From NCBI RefSeq assembly GCF_026625765.1, contig NZ_CP113062.1, positions 2,914,001-2,978,000 of the forward strand: DNA of 64,000 nucleotides, read 5' to 3'. Shown piece after piece: positions 7,309-16,341 of the stretch (position 1 is its first letter; the number at the start of each line of letters is the position of its first letter). The position numbers were made by a program, and so were the translations under genes. Below the pieces are notes generated by a model. The model saw only the letters and a list, made by a program, of their open reading frames with translations. It had not been told where the DNA came from and did no database searches. This DNA is from Frigoribacterium sp. SL97 (GTDB lineage: Bacteria; Actinomycetota; Actinomycetes; Actinomycetales; Microbacteriaceae).

Positions 7309-9864
7309 GTGCCTGTTTCCACGTCGAGCGTCGTCTCGGTCGTCATCGTCAATTTCCGCGGGACGGACGACACCCTCGAGTGCGTCGCCCGCCTCACCGA
7401 GGTGGATTGGCCGACCGACCAGCTCGAGATCGTCGTGGTCGAGAACGGTTCGGGCGACGACAGCCGTCAGCGTCTCGAGGCCGAGCTCGGTGGCCACGCC
7501 AACGTCAAGATCGTCGTCTCGAAGGACAACCTCGGGTTCACCGGTGGCAGCAACCTCGGCGCCAAGAAGGCCAAGGGCGAGTTCGTGGCGTTCCTGAACA
7601 ACGATGCCAAGCCCCACCCCGGATGGATCCGTGAGGCGCTCGACCAGTTCAACGTCAGTCCTCGGGTCGCGGCAGTCGGCAGCAAGGTCCTGGACTGGGA
7701 CGGCAAGGCCATCGACTTCGTCCAGGGCAGCCTCACCTGGTTCGGCATGGGTTATAAGGACCGCGTCACCGAGGTCGACGACGGCCAGTTCGACACCCCG
7801 AAAGACCTGCTCTTCGGCACGGGCTCCGCCTTGTTCGTGCGCAAGTCCGTCTTCGAGCAAGTCGGTGGCTTCGACGAGAAGCTGTTCATGTTCTACGACG
7901 ACGTCGACCTCGGCTGGCGACTGAACATCCTGGGCTACCGGGTCCGATTCGCACCGCAGTCGATCGTCTTCCACAAGCACCACGGCTCGATGAAGAGCTT
8001 CGGCGAGCACCGAGAGATGTACCTGCTCGAGCGCAACGCCCTGATGCTGCTCTTCAAGAACCTCTCGGACGAGAGCCTCGCGAAATTCCTGCCCGGCGCC
8101 CTCGCGTTGCTCGCCCGCCGCGCCGTGGCCAAGAGCGGCCTCGACTCCGAGATGTTCGACATCCGCCGCTTCGTCGGGGCGGCCGACGAGTTCGACCCCG
8201 AGACCCCCGTGTCGAAGGACACCATGGCGGGCCTCTTCGCACTCGACCAGTTCGTCGCCGAGCTGCCCGATCTGCAGGCCGCGCGAGACGACCTGCAGGC
8301 ACGCCGGACCAAGACCGACGGAGAAGTCTTCCGGCTCTTCGGCGACATCTTCAAGCCGCTCTTCGGCGACCCCTACTACCTCGAGGGTTTCCGCTCCATC
8401 GTCGACGCCTTCGACATCCGCGAGCACACCCAGCGGACGAAGGTGCTCGTCATCACGGGTGATGCCATCGGCGACAAGATGGCCGGGCCGGCCATGCGGG
8501 CCTGGAAGATCAGCGAGGCCCTCTCCGAGCACAGCGACGTCCGGCTCCTCACCTGGAACGTCGCGGCCCGCAAGTCCGACCTCTTCGAGGTGGATCGCGT
8601 CCGCCTCCAGAACGAGCACGAGATGAAGGCGCACGAAGAGTGGGCCGACGTCATCGTCTTCCAGGGCCACGCCCTGCACCACTTCACGACCCTCAAGAGG
8701 TCGAAGAAGATCATGGTCGCGGACCTCTACGACCCGATGCACCTCGAACAGCTCGAACAGGGCCGAGAGTGGGGCCTCGCGCAGTGGAAGAACCAGGTCG
8801 CCTCGGCCACCGACGTCCTCAACGAGCAGCTGCTCCGAGCCGACTTCTTCCTCTGCGCCTCCGAGCGTCAGCGTCTCTTCTGGCTCGGGCAGCTGGCCGG
8901 CCTCGGGCGCATCAACCCCGAGAACTACGCGGCTGACGAAAACCTCGAGAAGCTCATCGCGATCGCCCCGTTCGGCATGGACTCCACTCCCCCTGCGCAC
9001 ACGCGCAAGGCCATCCGGGGCGTCGTCCCGGGCATCGGCGAAGACGACAAGGTCGTCATCTGGGGCGGCGGGATCTACAACTGGTTCGACACGCTCACCC
9101 TGATCCGTGCCATCGCCCTGCTCGCCGAACGGCGCCCGGACGTCCGCCTGTTCTTCCTCGGGGTGGCCCACCCCAACCCCGACGTGCCCGAGATGGCCAT
9201 CGTCGCGCGGACCCGCCAGCTCGCCGCCGAGCTGGGAGTCGCCGGCAAGAACGTGTTCTTCAACGAGCAGTGGGTCGCCCTCGACGACCGCGCCAACTAC
9301 CTGCTCGAGGCCGACGCCGGCGTCAGCACGCACTACGACCACATCGAGACGACGTTCTCCTTCCGGACGCGCATCCTCGACTACATGTGGGCGAACCTGC
9401 CCATCGTCACGACCCGGGGTGACAGCTTCGGCGATCTCGTCGGCGCCGAGGGGATGGGTGTGGCCGTCCCCGAGCGTGACGTCGAAGCACTCGCCGACGC
9501 GCTCGAGTCCGTTCTTTACGATCCCGAGGTGACGGCGGCGACCCGGGACGCGGTGTCCCGGGTTCGCGAGGACTTCACCTGGGAGAAAGCGCTCTCCCCG
9601 CTCGTGGAGTTCTGCCGTGACCCGCACGTCGCACCGGACCGTGCCCTCGAGAGCACGGCGGTCACGACCGTCAAGGCGCTGCGCGGCAAGGTCGCCAGGT
9701 CGAGCGAGGAGAAGTTCCACGAGATCGCCAACCGCCGTCACGGCGTCGCGCGCGACATCGCGCTCGCCCGCCACTACGTGACCGACGGAGGCGGCATCGA
9801 GGTGCTGCGCAGCAAGGTGCAGAACCGTCTGGCGACCATGCGCGCCAGCAAGTACGGCAAGTAG
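7309..9864 (+). CDS. Bifunctional glycosyltransferase: N-terminal GT2, C-terminal GT4-like
   Basis: 851 residues. The GTG at 7309 is preceded by GGGAG with 8-base spacing; a TTG five codons upstream overlaps that site and is less likely. Residues about 5-260 are a GT2 domain: VVSVVIVNFRG, DNLGFTGGSN, AFLNNDAKP and MFYDDVDLGWR. A linker of about 120 residues follows. Residues about 380-780 form a GT-B/GT4-like domain starting KVLVITGDAIGDKMAGP, with WGGGIYNWFD, a FLG strand near PDVRLFFLG, and TTFSFRTRILDYMWANLPIV where GT4 enzymes bind the nucleotide sugar. Two domains in one chain suggest two consecutive transfers in one polymer. Both donors are unknown. Confidence 0.88.
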   Translation: MPVSTSSVVSVVIVNFRGTDDTLECVARLTEVDWPTDQLEIVVVENGSGDDSRQRLEAELGGHANVKIVVSKDNLGFTGGSNLGAKKAKGEFVAFLNNDAKPHPGWIREALDQFNVSPRVAAVGSKVLDWDGKAIDFVQGSLTWFGMGYKDRVTEVDDGQFDTPKDLLFGTGSALFVRKSVFEQVGGFDEKLFMFYDDVDLGWRLNILGYRVRFAPQSIVFHKHHGSMKSFGEHREMYLLERNALMLLFKNLSDESLAKFLPGALALLARRAVAKSGLDSEMFDIRRFVGAADEFDPETPVSKDTMAGLFALDQFVAELPDLQAARDDLQARRTKTDGEVFRLFGDIFKPLFGDPYYLEGFRSIVDAFDIREHTQRTKVLVITGDAIGDKMAGPAMRAWKISEALSEHSDVRLLTWNVAARKSDLFEVDRVRLQNEHEMKAHEEWADVIVFQGHALHHFTTLKRSKKIMVADLYDPMHLEQLEQGREWGLAQWKNQVASATDVLNEQLLRADFFLCASERQRLFWLGQLAGLGRINPENYAADENLEKLIAIAPFGMDSTPPAHTRKAIRGVVPGIGEDDKVVIWGGGIYNWFDTLTLIRAIALLAERRPDVRLFFLGVAHPNPDVPEMAIVARTRQLAAELGVAGKNVFFNEQWVALDDRANYLLEADAGVSTHYDHIETTFSFRTRILDYMWANLPIVTTRGDSFGDLVGAEGMGVAVPERDVEALADALESVLYDPEVTAATRDAVSRVREDFTWEKALSPLVEFCRDPHVAPDRALESTAVTTVKALRGKVARSSEEKFHEIANRRHGVARDIALARHYVTDGGGIEVLRSKVQNRLATMRASKYGK

Positions 9865-9907
9865 GCTCCCGCCCTCCCGTGAACCGGTCCGCCTCAGCCG
9901 ACCGGGG

Positions 9908-9913
9908 TATAGT
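9908..9913 (+). promoter_or_regulatory. Candidate -10 element for the wzm-wzt operon
   Basis: TATAGT in the 82-base gap before wzm, 33 bases upstream of its ATG. It is identical to the hexamer before the bifunctional glycosyltransferase gene, so the two transcription units may be expressed together. No clear -35 is visible. Confidence 0.5.
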
Positions 9914-9946
9914 GCTTCAGTTTTGACCACGAAGGGGTCCACGCCC

Positions 9947-10873
9947 ATGACCACCACGACACCGAGCAGTACGTCGGGCGAGCGCTTCGAGCGCCTCGCG
10001 AAAGAGCCCATGGTCGTCGCGGGCCAGCCGTCGAAGGTCTTCGGCGGCACCTTCGGCATCGTGCGTGAGATCTACTCGCACCGGCAGCTCCTCGACCTGC
10101 TGATCCGACGCGACCTCAAGTCGCGCTACAAGGACAGCGCGCTGGGGTTCCTCTGGACCCTCATCCGCCCCATCACCCAGCTGATCATCTACTACGTCGT
10201 CCTCGGGCAGATCCTCGGCGCCGCGCGCAACATCCCCGAATTCGCGGTCTACATCTTCTCTGGCCTCACGATCTACGGGTTGTTCAGTGAGATCATCGCG
10301 GGCTCGACGTCGTCGATCGTCAGCAACGGTGGCCTGATCAAGAAGGTCTACACGCCTCGAGAGATCTACCCCCTGGCGAGCATCGGCTCGGCCCTCTTCA
10401 ACTTCGGCATCCAGATGGTGGTACTGGTCGGGGCCACGATCGTCACGGGCAGCTTCCCGGCGCACCTCGACATCCTGTACTTCTTCCCGTCGGTGCTCCT
10501 CATCCTGATCTATGGCACGGCGTTCGGACTCCTGCTCGCCGCGTTGAACGTCTACCTGCGCGACATGCAGTACCTGGTCGAGGTGTTGTTAATGCTCGCG
10601 ATGTGGGCATCACCCATCGTCTACGCCTGGACGATGGTCTCGAACGCCCTGACGGGTGGCCGTGAATGGCTGCTCGGTCTCTACACCGACAATCCGATCA
10701 CCCTCGCGGTGCTCGGATTCCACCGTGCCTTCTGGATCGCCGGCGACGACTCGTCGTACCCGGCCGACCTGTTGCTGCGCATGGGCGTCGCCGCCTTGAT
10801 CGGGCTGGTGCTCGTGTACGCGTTCCACCGCGTCTTCGCCCGCCTGCAGGGCAACTTCGCCCAAGAGCTCTAG
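9947..10873 (+). CDS. wzm: ABC-2 type polysaccharide export permease (Wzm/TagG family)
   Basis: 308 residues starting at ATG 9947, preceded by GAAGGGG at 9-base spacing; an upstream in-frame TTG at 9923 is less likely. The cytoplasmic N-terminus ends in LLDLLIRRDLKSRYKDSALGFLW, the conserved amphipathic entry of ABC-2 exporters, followed by six membrane helices. It should pair with the Wzt ATPase starting 24 bases downstream to export an undecaprenyl-linked glycan across the membrane, as in O-antigen and teichoic acid exporters. Confidence 0.93.
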   Translation: MTTTTPSSTSGERFERLAKEPMVVAGQPSKVFGGTFGIVREIYSHRQLLDLLIRRDLKSRYKDSALGFLWTLIRPITQLIIYYVVLGQILGAARNIPEFAVYIFSGLTIYGLFSEIIAGSTSSIVSNGGLIKKVYTPREIYPLASIGSALFNFGIQMVVLVGATIVTGSFPAHLDILYFFPSVLLILIYGTAFGLLLAALNVYLRDMQYLVEVLLMLAMWASPIVYAWTMVSNALTGGREWLLGLYTDNPITLAVLGFHRAFWIAGDDSSYPADLLLRMGVAALIGLVLVYAFHRVFARLQGNFAQEL

Positions 10874-10896
10874 ACCCGAACGGACGTCCCGCACCC

Positions 10897-12141
10897 ATGA
10901 GCACCGATCAGTTGTCGACCCCTCTGGCCTCACCCGATTCCCCCGCCGGCTCGCCCACCGTGGTGTCGATCGAGAACGTGTCGAAGAAGTTCGTCATCCG
11001 CAAGGACAACTCGCTGAAAGAGCGTCTCGTCACCCTCGGACGCGCCGGTCGTCGGCACAGCGAGGAGTTCTGGGCGTTGAAGGACGTCTCGCTCGAGATC
11101 CCCGCCGGCAGCACCATCGGTCTCCTCGGCCCCAACGGCTCCGGCAAGAGCACCCTGCTGAAAGCCATCGGCGGCATCATCGAGCCCACGTCCGGGTCGA
11201 TCAAACGTCGTGGTCGACTCGCCGCCCTGCTCGAGTTGGGCGCCGGCTTCCACCCCGACCTGACCGGCCGGGAGAACGTCTTCCTGAACGCCTCCATCCT
11301 GGGTCTCAGCCAGGCCGAGACCGAGGACCGCTTCGACGACATCCTCGCCTTCTCGGGCATCGGCGACTTCATCGACACCCAGGTCAAGTTCTATTCGTCG
11401 GGCATGTACGTGCGGCTGGCCTTCGCGGTCGCCATCCACACCGATCCCGACGTCCTGCTCGTCGACGAGGTGCTGGCCGTCGGTGACGAAGCCTTCCAAC
11501 GCAAATGCCTCGACAAGATCCGCGAGTTCCAGCGACAGGGCCGCACGATCATCCTCGTCAGCCACTCGCTCGGGCAGGTGCAAGAGCTCTGCGACCGGGC
11601 GGTCGTCCTCTCCCGAGGTGAGGTCAAGTTCGCCGGGTCGGCAGCGGACGCGGTCAAGAACTTCCGCGACATCCTCGAGGGTCGGCGAATCGCCGAGGCA
11701 GAAGCCGCCGAACCCGAGGTCGAGGCGGCGCCCGGCCGCGTCACCGCGACCGAGGTCTTCGTCGAGGGACGCGCCGCCGGCGAAGAGCTTCAGCCCGGAG
11801 ACACCCTCGTGGTCCGCATGCACTACAGCCACAGCACGCCCCTGCAGACGTGGCATTCGGGGTTCAAGATCGAGACGAACCTGGGCACGCAGGTCTACGG
11901 AACCGACAGTCGTCGGATGGGTCTCCGACACGCCCCCCTCGACGGGACGGCCAGCGTCGAGTACCGCCTCGACGACATCCAGTTCGGAGGCGGGCCCTAC
12001 TTCGTCCACAGCTTCCTCGCCGCGGCCGACGGGTCACACATCGCCATCCAGCGTCAGGCCGCGCGGTTCGTCATGGCCGACGACGAGTACGCGGCCGGAG
12101 TCGTCCGCATCCCGGCCACCGTCCGAGAGCTCGAATCCTGA
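10897..12141 (+). CDS. wzt: ABC transporter ATPase with C-terminal glycan-binding domain (Wzt)
   Basis: 414 residues from ATG 10897. The nucleotide-binding domain (about 20-265) has Walker A GPNGSGKST, the signature YSSGMYVRLAF, Walker B VLLVDEVLAVGD and the switch His in LVSHS. After an acidic Ala/Glu linker, residues about 290-410 form a beta-rich domain with GDTLVVRMHY and FGGGPYFVHS, typical of Wzt C-terminal domains, which recognise the completed polymer before export. That domain implies the glycan carries a recognisable terminal feature. The stop codon lies within the start region of the next gene. Confidence 0.93.
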   Translation: MSTDQLSTPLASPDSPAGSPTVVSIENVSKKFVIRKDNSLKERLVTLGRAGRRHSEEFWALKDVSLEIPAGSTIGLLGPNGSGKSTLLKAIGGIIEPTSGSIKRRGRLAALLELGAGFHPDLTGRENVFLNASILGLSQAETEDRFDDILAFSGIGDFIDTQVKFYSSGMYVRLAFAVAIHTDPDVLLVDEVLAVGDEAFQRKCLDKIREFQRQGRTIILVSHSLGQVQELCDRAVVLSRGEVKFAGSAADAVKNFRDILEGRRIAEAEAAEPEVEAAPGRVTATEVFVEGRAAGEELQPGDTLVVRMHYSHSTPLQTWHSGFKIETNLGTQVYGTDSRRMGLRHAPLDGTASVEYRLDDIQFGGGPYFVHSFLAAADGSHIAIQRQAARFVMADDEYAAGVVRIPATVRELES

Positions 12142-13268
12142 GCGGACGCGGCCCGGGGACGGTCCTGCTCGACGCGACGTCCATCCCTCCGACCAAGGGC
12201 GGCGTCGCGCGATACATCGCCGGGCTCCTGACGGGTCTCGGCGAGACGGGAACGGTCGTCACGGTCGTGGTCAAGCCCGACGATCTCGACTGGCTCCGCG
12301 AGCAGGCACCGACCCACCGCTACGTCGCGGCTCCGTCGCTGGTGTCCCGTCGGCCGATGCGGCTCGCCTGGGAACAGATCGCCCTCCCGGTCCTGGCCCA
12401 CCGCCTCGGCGTCCAGACCCTCCACTCGCCCCACTACACGTTCCCGATTGTCCTCAGCCGACGCACGGTGGTCACCCTGCACGACGCGACCTTCTTCAGC
12501 AGCCCCGGCGACCACTCCATGGGCAAGCGGCGTTTCTTCTCCGTGTGGACGAAGGCTGCTCGACGTCGGGCACGTGCGGTCGTCGTGCCCAGCGCCAGCA
12601 CGGCGGCCGAACTCGACCGTCACGTCGGCCCGTCGAGGGCACCCGTCGTCGTCGCGCACCACGGGGTCGACCGGGCGGTCTTCCACGCTCCGTCGACCGA
12701 CCAGGTCCGGGCGTTCGCCGAGGTGAACGGGCTGACGACCGACCCGGGGTGGATCGCCTTCCTCGGGACGGTGGAACCCCGCAAGAGCGTGCCGTCCCTC
12801 ATCGAGGCCCACCGCCTCCTCGGGCCCGACGCTCCTCCGCTCCTCGTCGCCGGTGGTCTGGGCTGGGACGCGGACGCCGCGCGGACCTTGACCGAGGCGG
12901 GCAACCGTCCCGGAGCAGCGCTCCGGCACCTCGGCTACCTCCCCCTCGACGACCTCTCCGCCTTCCTGGGCGGGGCGAGCGTCGTGGCGTACCCCAGCAC
13001 GGGCGAAGGGTTCGGGTTGCCCGTGCTCGAGGCGATGGCTACGGGCGCTGCCGTCCTGACGACGCGGTCGACGGCTCTGCCCGAGGTCGGTGGCGACGCC
13101 GTCGCCTACGCCGAGGCGACCGTCACCTCGCTCAGGACGGCGTTGTCGGCGTTGCTCTCCTCACCCGACGAGCGGTCCCGCCTCGGTGCCCTGGCACGAG
13201 AACGTGCCACACTCTTCACCTGGGCGCGGTGCGCGCTCGCGCACGACGAGGCCTACACGACACCATGA
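12138..13268 (+). CDS. GT4-family glycosyltransferase with apparent CTG start
   Basis: About 376 residues. The conserved start GTVLLDATSIPPTKGGVARYIAGLL must lie at the N-terminus, yet no in-frame ATG, GTG or TTG occurs near it. The only candidate is CTG at 12138, overlapping the wzt stop as CTGA and preceded by GAGAG at 8-base spacing, the same overlap style as its neighbours. The C-terminal half has FLGTVEPRKSVPSLIEAHRL and the donor-binding STGEGFGLPVLEAMATG of GT4 enzymes. A substitution of ATG in this sequence is possible. The product probably adds a sugar to the exported polymer. Confidence 0.85.
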   Translation: MSGRGPGTVLLDATSIPPTKGGVARYIAGLLTGLGETGTVVTVVVKPDDLDWLREQAPTHRYVAAPSLVSRRPMRLAWEQIALPVLAHRLGVQTLHSPHYTFPIVLSRRTVVTLHDATFFSSPGDHSMGKRRFFSVWTKAARRRARAVVVPSASTAAELDRHVGPSRAPVVVAHHGVDRAVFHAPSTDQVRAFAEVNGLTTDPGWIAFLGTVEPRKSVPSLIEAHRLLGPDAPPLLVAGGLGWDADAARTLTEAGNRPGAALRHLGYLPLDDLSAFLGGASVVAYPSTGEGFGLPVLEAMATGAAVLTTRSTALPEVGGDAVAYAEATVTSLRTALSALLSSPDERSRLGALARERATLFTWARCALAHDEAYTTP

Positions 13269-14167
13269 CCACCCCCACCCGTTCCGACGAGCCCACCGTG
13301 GCGATCGTCACGGTCAGCTACAACTCCGGCCGCTACCTGAGCGCTTTCCTCGCGTCGACCGAGTCCGCCTCGGCGGAGCCGACCCGTCTGGTCGTCGCCG
13401 ACAACGCGTCGAACGACGTCGAAGCGGCCCGGACGACGACCGAGGGCGCCGGTGGTCGTTTCGTCGAGGTCGGGGCGAATCGCGGCTACGGCACGGCGGT
13501 CAACCGGGCCGTCACCCACCTGCCGAGTTCGGTCCACCACGTCCTGATCTCGAATCCCGACGTCGTCCTCGCCCCCGGCGTCGTCGACGTCCTGCTCGAC
13601 ACCCTCCGCTCCGGCGACGACATCGCCGCGGTCGGCCCGGCGATCGTCGAAGCCGACGGTGAGCCCTACCCCTCCGCTCGACAGATCCCCTCGTTGCGAA
13701 CAGGCCTCGGTCACGCGCTGTTCGCGAACCTCTGGCCGACGAACCCCTGGTCTCGCTCGTACCGGCGCGAAGGCGAGCACGAGGCCCGGCGCGACACCGG
13801 CTGGCTCTCCGGTGCCTGCCTACTCGTGCGTCGCGACGTGTTCGACGAGTTAGGAGGGTTCGACGAGCGCTACTTCATGTACTTCGAAGACGTCGACCTG
13901 GGCTATCGCATCGGCCTCTCCGGCCGCCGGAGCGTCTACGAGCCCGCCGCCACCGTCGTCCACGTCGGCGCCCACTCGACGCGCGAGTCGTCGGACGCGA
14001 TGCGACGTGAGCACCACCGCAGCGCCTACCGTTTCCTCGCGTCGAAGTACCGCGCGTGGTACCTCTGGCCCGTCCGCGCCGCACTCCGCGTCGCTCTCGA
14101 GGCTCGCTTCCGGCTCGGCGGGCTCCCCCGCCGGGCGTCCACCCCGAACCCGACGGGAAAACGATGA
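13265..14167 (+). CDS. GT2-family glycosyltransferase
   Basis: 300 residues. The ATG at 13265 overlaps the previous stop as ATGA. Motifs in order: VAIVTVSYNSGRYL, VGANRGYGTAVNRA, VLISNPDVVL (the DxD-like site is SNPD), SGACLLVRRDVF and MYFEDVDLGYR. This is the WbbL/rhamnosyltransferase-like arrangement, with NPD as seen in several rhamnosyltransferases. The C-terminus is basic and amphipathic, suggesting a peripheral membrane enzyme. Donor specificity is not determinable, although dTDP-rhamnose genes lie downstream. Confidence 0.92.
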   Translation: MTTPTRSDEPTVAIVTVSYNSGRYLSAFLASTESASAEPTRLVVADNASNDVEAARTTTEGAGGRFVEVGANRGYGTAVNRAVTHLPSSVHHVLISNPDVVLAPGVVDVLLDTLRSGDDIAAVGPAIVEADGEPYPSARQIPSLRTGLGHALFANLWPTNPWSRSYRREGEHEARRDTGWLSGACLLVRRDVFDELGGFDERYFMYFEDVDLGYRIGLSGRRSVYEPAATVVHVGAHSTRESSDAMRREHHRSAYRFLASKYRAWYLWPVRAALRVALEARFRLGGLPRRASTPNPTGKR

Positions 14168-15294
14168 CGCTGGCAGTCACCGCCATGGTCCGCGACGAGG
14201 CGGACATCATCCGCCGATGGGTCGATTACCACGTGGCTCAGGGCGTCGACGTGATCATCGTCACCGACAACGCCTCGACCGACGGCACCACAGAGATCCT
14301 CACCGAATTCGAGGCCGCAGGAACGATCGTCCTGCACCACGACCCCGAGCACCGGAAACAACAGGGTGCCGTCGTGACGCGCATGGCCCGAGAAGCCGCG
14401 ACCGTCCACGGTGCCGACTGGGTCGTCAACGCCGACGCCGACGAGTTCCTGATCCCCCGGGACCGCTCGCTGCGGTTGGCCGACGTGTTCGCGCGACTCG
14501 ACACCGGCCTGGGCTCGTTCTCGGTGCCGGTCGTCAACATGGTCGGGCCCGTCGCGCTCGACGGTCCCGGCATCGACCGGCTCGTGTGGCGTGACGAACG
14601 CACCAACGACGAACTCCGGGCGGTCGGCGTGCTCGCCCAGCCGACCACCAACGCGGTCCACGTCGCCGACGCCGACGTCACCGTCGCACAGGGCAACCAC
14701 GTGGTGAGCATCGCCAGCACAGGTGCACCTGCGCAGGGGCTCGAACTCGAGGTGCTCCACCTTCCGTGGCGCTCCTGGACGCAGTTCCGGCGCAAGGTCG
14801 AGAGCGCAGGACTCGGGTACCTCGCCAGCCCTCATCTGACCCCCAGTCCCAATCACCACGGCATGCGCGACTACCGTCGCCTGCTCGACGGCACGCTCCT
14901 GTCCTACTACGCCGCCCGGCACGTGACGGATGCCGAGGCCGCCGAGGGTCCGTTCCGCCTCGATCGCTCGCTCGTCGAGTTCCTCGCGGTGGTGCCGCCC
15001 TCCGGCCCCTACCCGCCCGACGTCCCGTTCACCGAGCCGGTCGACCGGTACCTCGGCGGGCTCGGCCGTTCGCTCGTCGGCCGCGACGAACAGATCTCCC
15101 GGCAGGAGGCGCGGCTCGACCAGGCCGCGCAGGCCCTCTCGGACGCCGAGGACGAGGCCGCTCGACTCCGTCGACACGCCGCCGGGTTGGAGGACGAGCT
15201 CGCTCGCACGCGTGCGGAGGTCGGGGCGATGAAGAACCGCCGGATCGTCAAGCTCGTCGACGGAGTCCGCGAACGAACCCGACGCACGAGATGA
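14164..15294 (+). CDS. GT2-like glycosyltransferase (Glyco_tranf_2_4 type) with C-terminal coiled coil
   Basis: 376 residues, start ATG 14164 overlapping the previous stop as ATGA. The N-terminal MVRDEADIIRRWVDYH and VTDNASTDGT, followed by WVVNADADEFL (DxD metal site), match the Glyco_tranf_2_4 family (related to GT92). Around residue 200, HLPWRSWTQFRRKVESAG is also typical. Residues about 305-365 form a heptad-rich coiled coil starting at RDEQISRQEARL and ending in a basic tail. The coiled coil may organise a complex with other transferases; that is inference. Confidence 0.88.
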   Translation: MTLAVTAMVRDEADIIRRWVDYHVAQGVDVIIVTDNASTDGTTEILTEFEAAGTIVLHHDPEHRKQQGAVVTRMAREAATVHGADWVVNADADEFLIPRDRSLRLADVFARLDTGLGSFSVPVVNMVGPVALDGPGIDRLVWRDERTNDELRAVGVLAQPTTNAVHVADADVTVAQGNHVVSIASTGAPAQGLELEVLHLPWRSWTQFRRKVESAGLGYLASPHLTPSPNHHGMRDYRRLLDGTLLSYYAARHVTDAEAAEGPFRLDRSLVEFLAVVPPSGPYPPDVPFTEPVDRYLGGLGRSLVGRDEQISRQEARLDQAAQALSDAEDEAARLRRHAAGLEDELARTRAEVGAMKNRRIVKLVDGVRERTRRTR

Positions 15295-16250
15295 ACCGTC
15301 GGTTCCGCCGCGCGTCCCGAGCGGTCGCCCGGATGCTGCGCGTCGAGCGCGTCTACGACCGTGGCCTCCGATCCGCACGCGTGGCGGCCGAACGACGACG
15401 GGACAGCCGTTGGCAGGCCGTCATCGGCGAGTTCCTGCGAACGGGCGTCTCGGTGTCGACCAGTGGCGCCTGGGGCCGCCCCGACTCGGCCGGCATCCCG
15501 ATGGTCATGTGCCTGTGGAACCGACCGGACCGGCTGCCTCACGTGCTCGACATGCTCGCGGCACTCGACGCCGAGCGTCCGGTCCGCCTCCTCCTGTGGA
15601 ACAACAACGCGGCCGACGCGGCTCGCTACGCAGAAGCCGTCCGTGGCGCCGCGACTGGGAGCCTGGTCAGCGTGGATCTGGTCCAGAGCCCGGTGAACAT
15701 CGGCGGTCTCGCCCGCTTCGTCGCCGCCCGTCTGTTGTGGAACGCCGGGTACCGCGGACCGGTCGTGATGTTGGACGACGACCAGGACGTCTCATCCCGT
15801 TTCGTCACGGATCTCCTGGCGGACTACGAGTCCCGATCCGTGGTCTCCTGGTGGGCCTTCAGTCAGCACGGATCGTACTGGGCCCGCGCCGAGATCGCTC
15901 CGGGCTCCCCCGCCGACCACGCCGGCACGGGCGGCACGGTGTACGACTGCGAACTGGTGTCGGACGACGCGTTCTTCGCTCGCCTCCCCCGCCGGTTCGC
16001 GTTCCTCGAGGATCAGTGGATGTCGTTCTTCGCACACGCCAAGGGCTGGCGTGTCGTCAAGGCGCGTACCGACATCAGCCTCGTGTCCGAGGAGTTGAAC
16101 CAGTACCACGCCCTCAAACCCTTGAAGGACGTCTTCTACCATTTCCAACGACAGGTGGGACCGGCCTACGTCGTGGGCAGCGTCCGTCGGTCCGGCTGGG
16201 GCGACGGTCGGCTCCGGTCAGGTGGAGCGGCTCCGTCTCGAGCCAGCTGA
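15291..16250 (+). CDS. Glycosyltransferase-like protein (GT-A fold)
   Basis: 319 residues from ATG 15291, overlapping the previous stop as ATGA. The first 50 residues are very basic. MVMCLWNRPDRLPHVLDML opens a GT-A-type fold, VVMLDDDQDVSSRFV provides an acidic D-D-D-x-D metal site, and FLEDQWMSFFAHAKGW supplies a late acidic motif. It is the last gene of the wzm-wzt operon and is followed at once by a strong terminator. It is likely a glycan transferase, but I cannot assign a CAZy family with certainty. Confidence 0.78.
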   Translation: MNRRFRRASRAVARMLRVERVYDRGLRSARVAAERRRDSRWQAVIGEFLRTGVSVSTSGAWGRPDSAGIPMVMCLWNRPDRLPHVLDMLAALDAERPVRLLLWNNNAADAARYAEAVRGAATGSLVSVDLVQSPVNIGGLARFVAARLLWNAGYRGPVVMLDDDQDVSSRFVTDLLADYESRSVVSWWAFSQHGSYWARAEIAPGSPADHAGTGGTVYDCELVSDDAFFARLPRRFAFLEDQWMSFFAHAKGWRVVKARTDISLVSEELNQYHALKPLKDVFYHFQRQVGPAYVVGSVRRSGWGDGRLRSGGAAPSRAS

Positions 16251-16274
16251 GGCGTGAGGCCGGCCACACGACGA

Positions 16275-16324
16275 CCGACGACACGAGACCGACCGGAACC
16301 CTCCGGTCGGTCTCGTGTCGTCGG
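16275..16324. terminator. Bidirectional terminator between wzm-wzt operon and rmlA
   Basis: A perfect 22-bp inverted repeat (16275-16296 and 16303-16324) around AACCCT; one further A-T pair shortens the loop to four bases. It lies in the 91-base gap between convergent genes. Confidence 0.88.
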
Positions 16325-16341
16325 TGGTCGGCGAGCCGACG

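Noticed and set aside
6166..10059. A 1297-codon open frame on the minus strand
   Set aside because: Only 6166-7200 shows glycosyltransferase motifs. The rest is antisense to the bifunctional glycosyltransferase and reads as low-complexity Val/Glu/Asp/Gly sequence, a known artefact of high-GC coding DNA.
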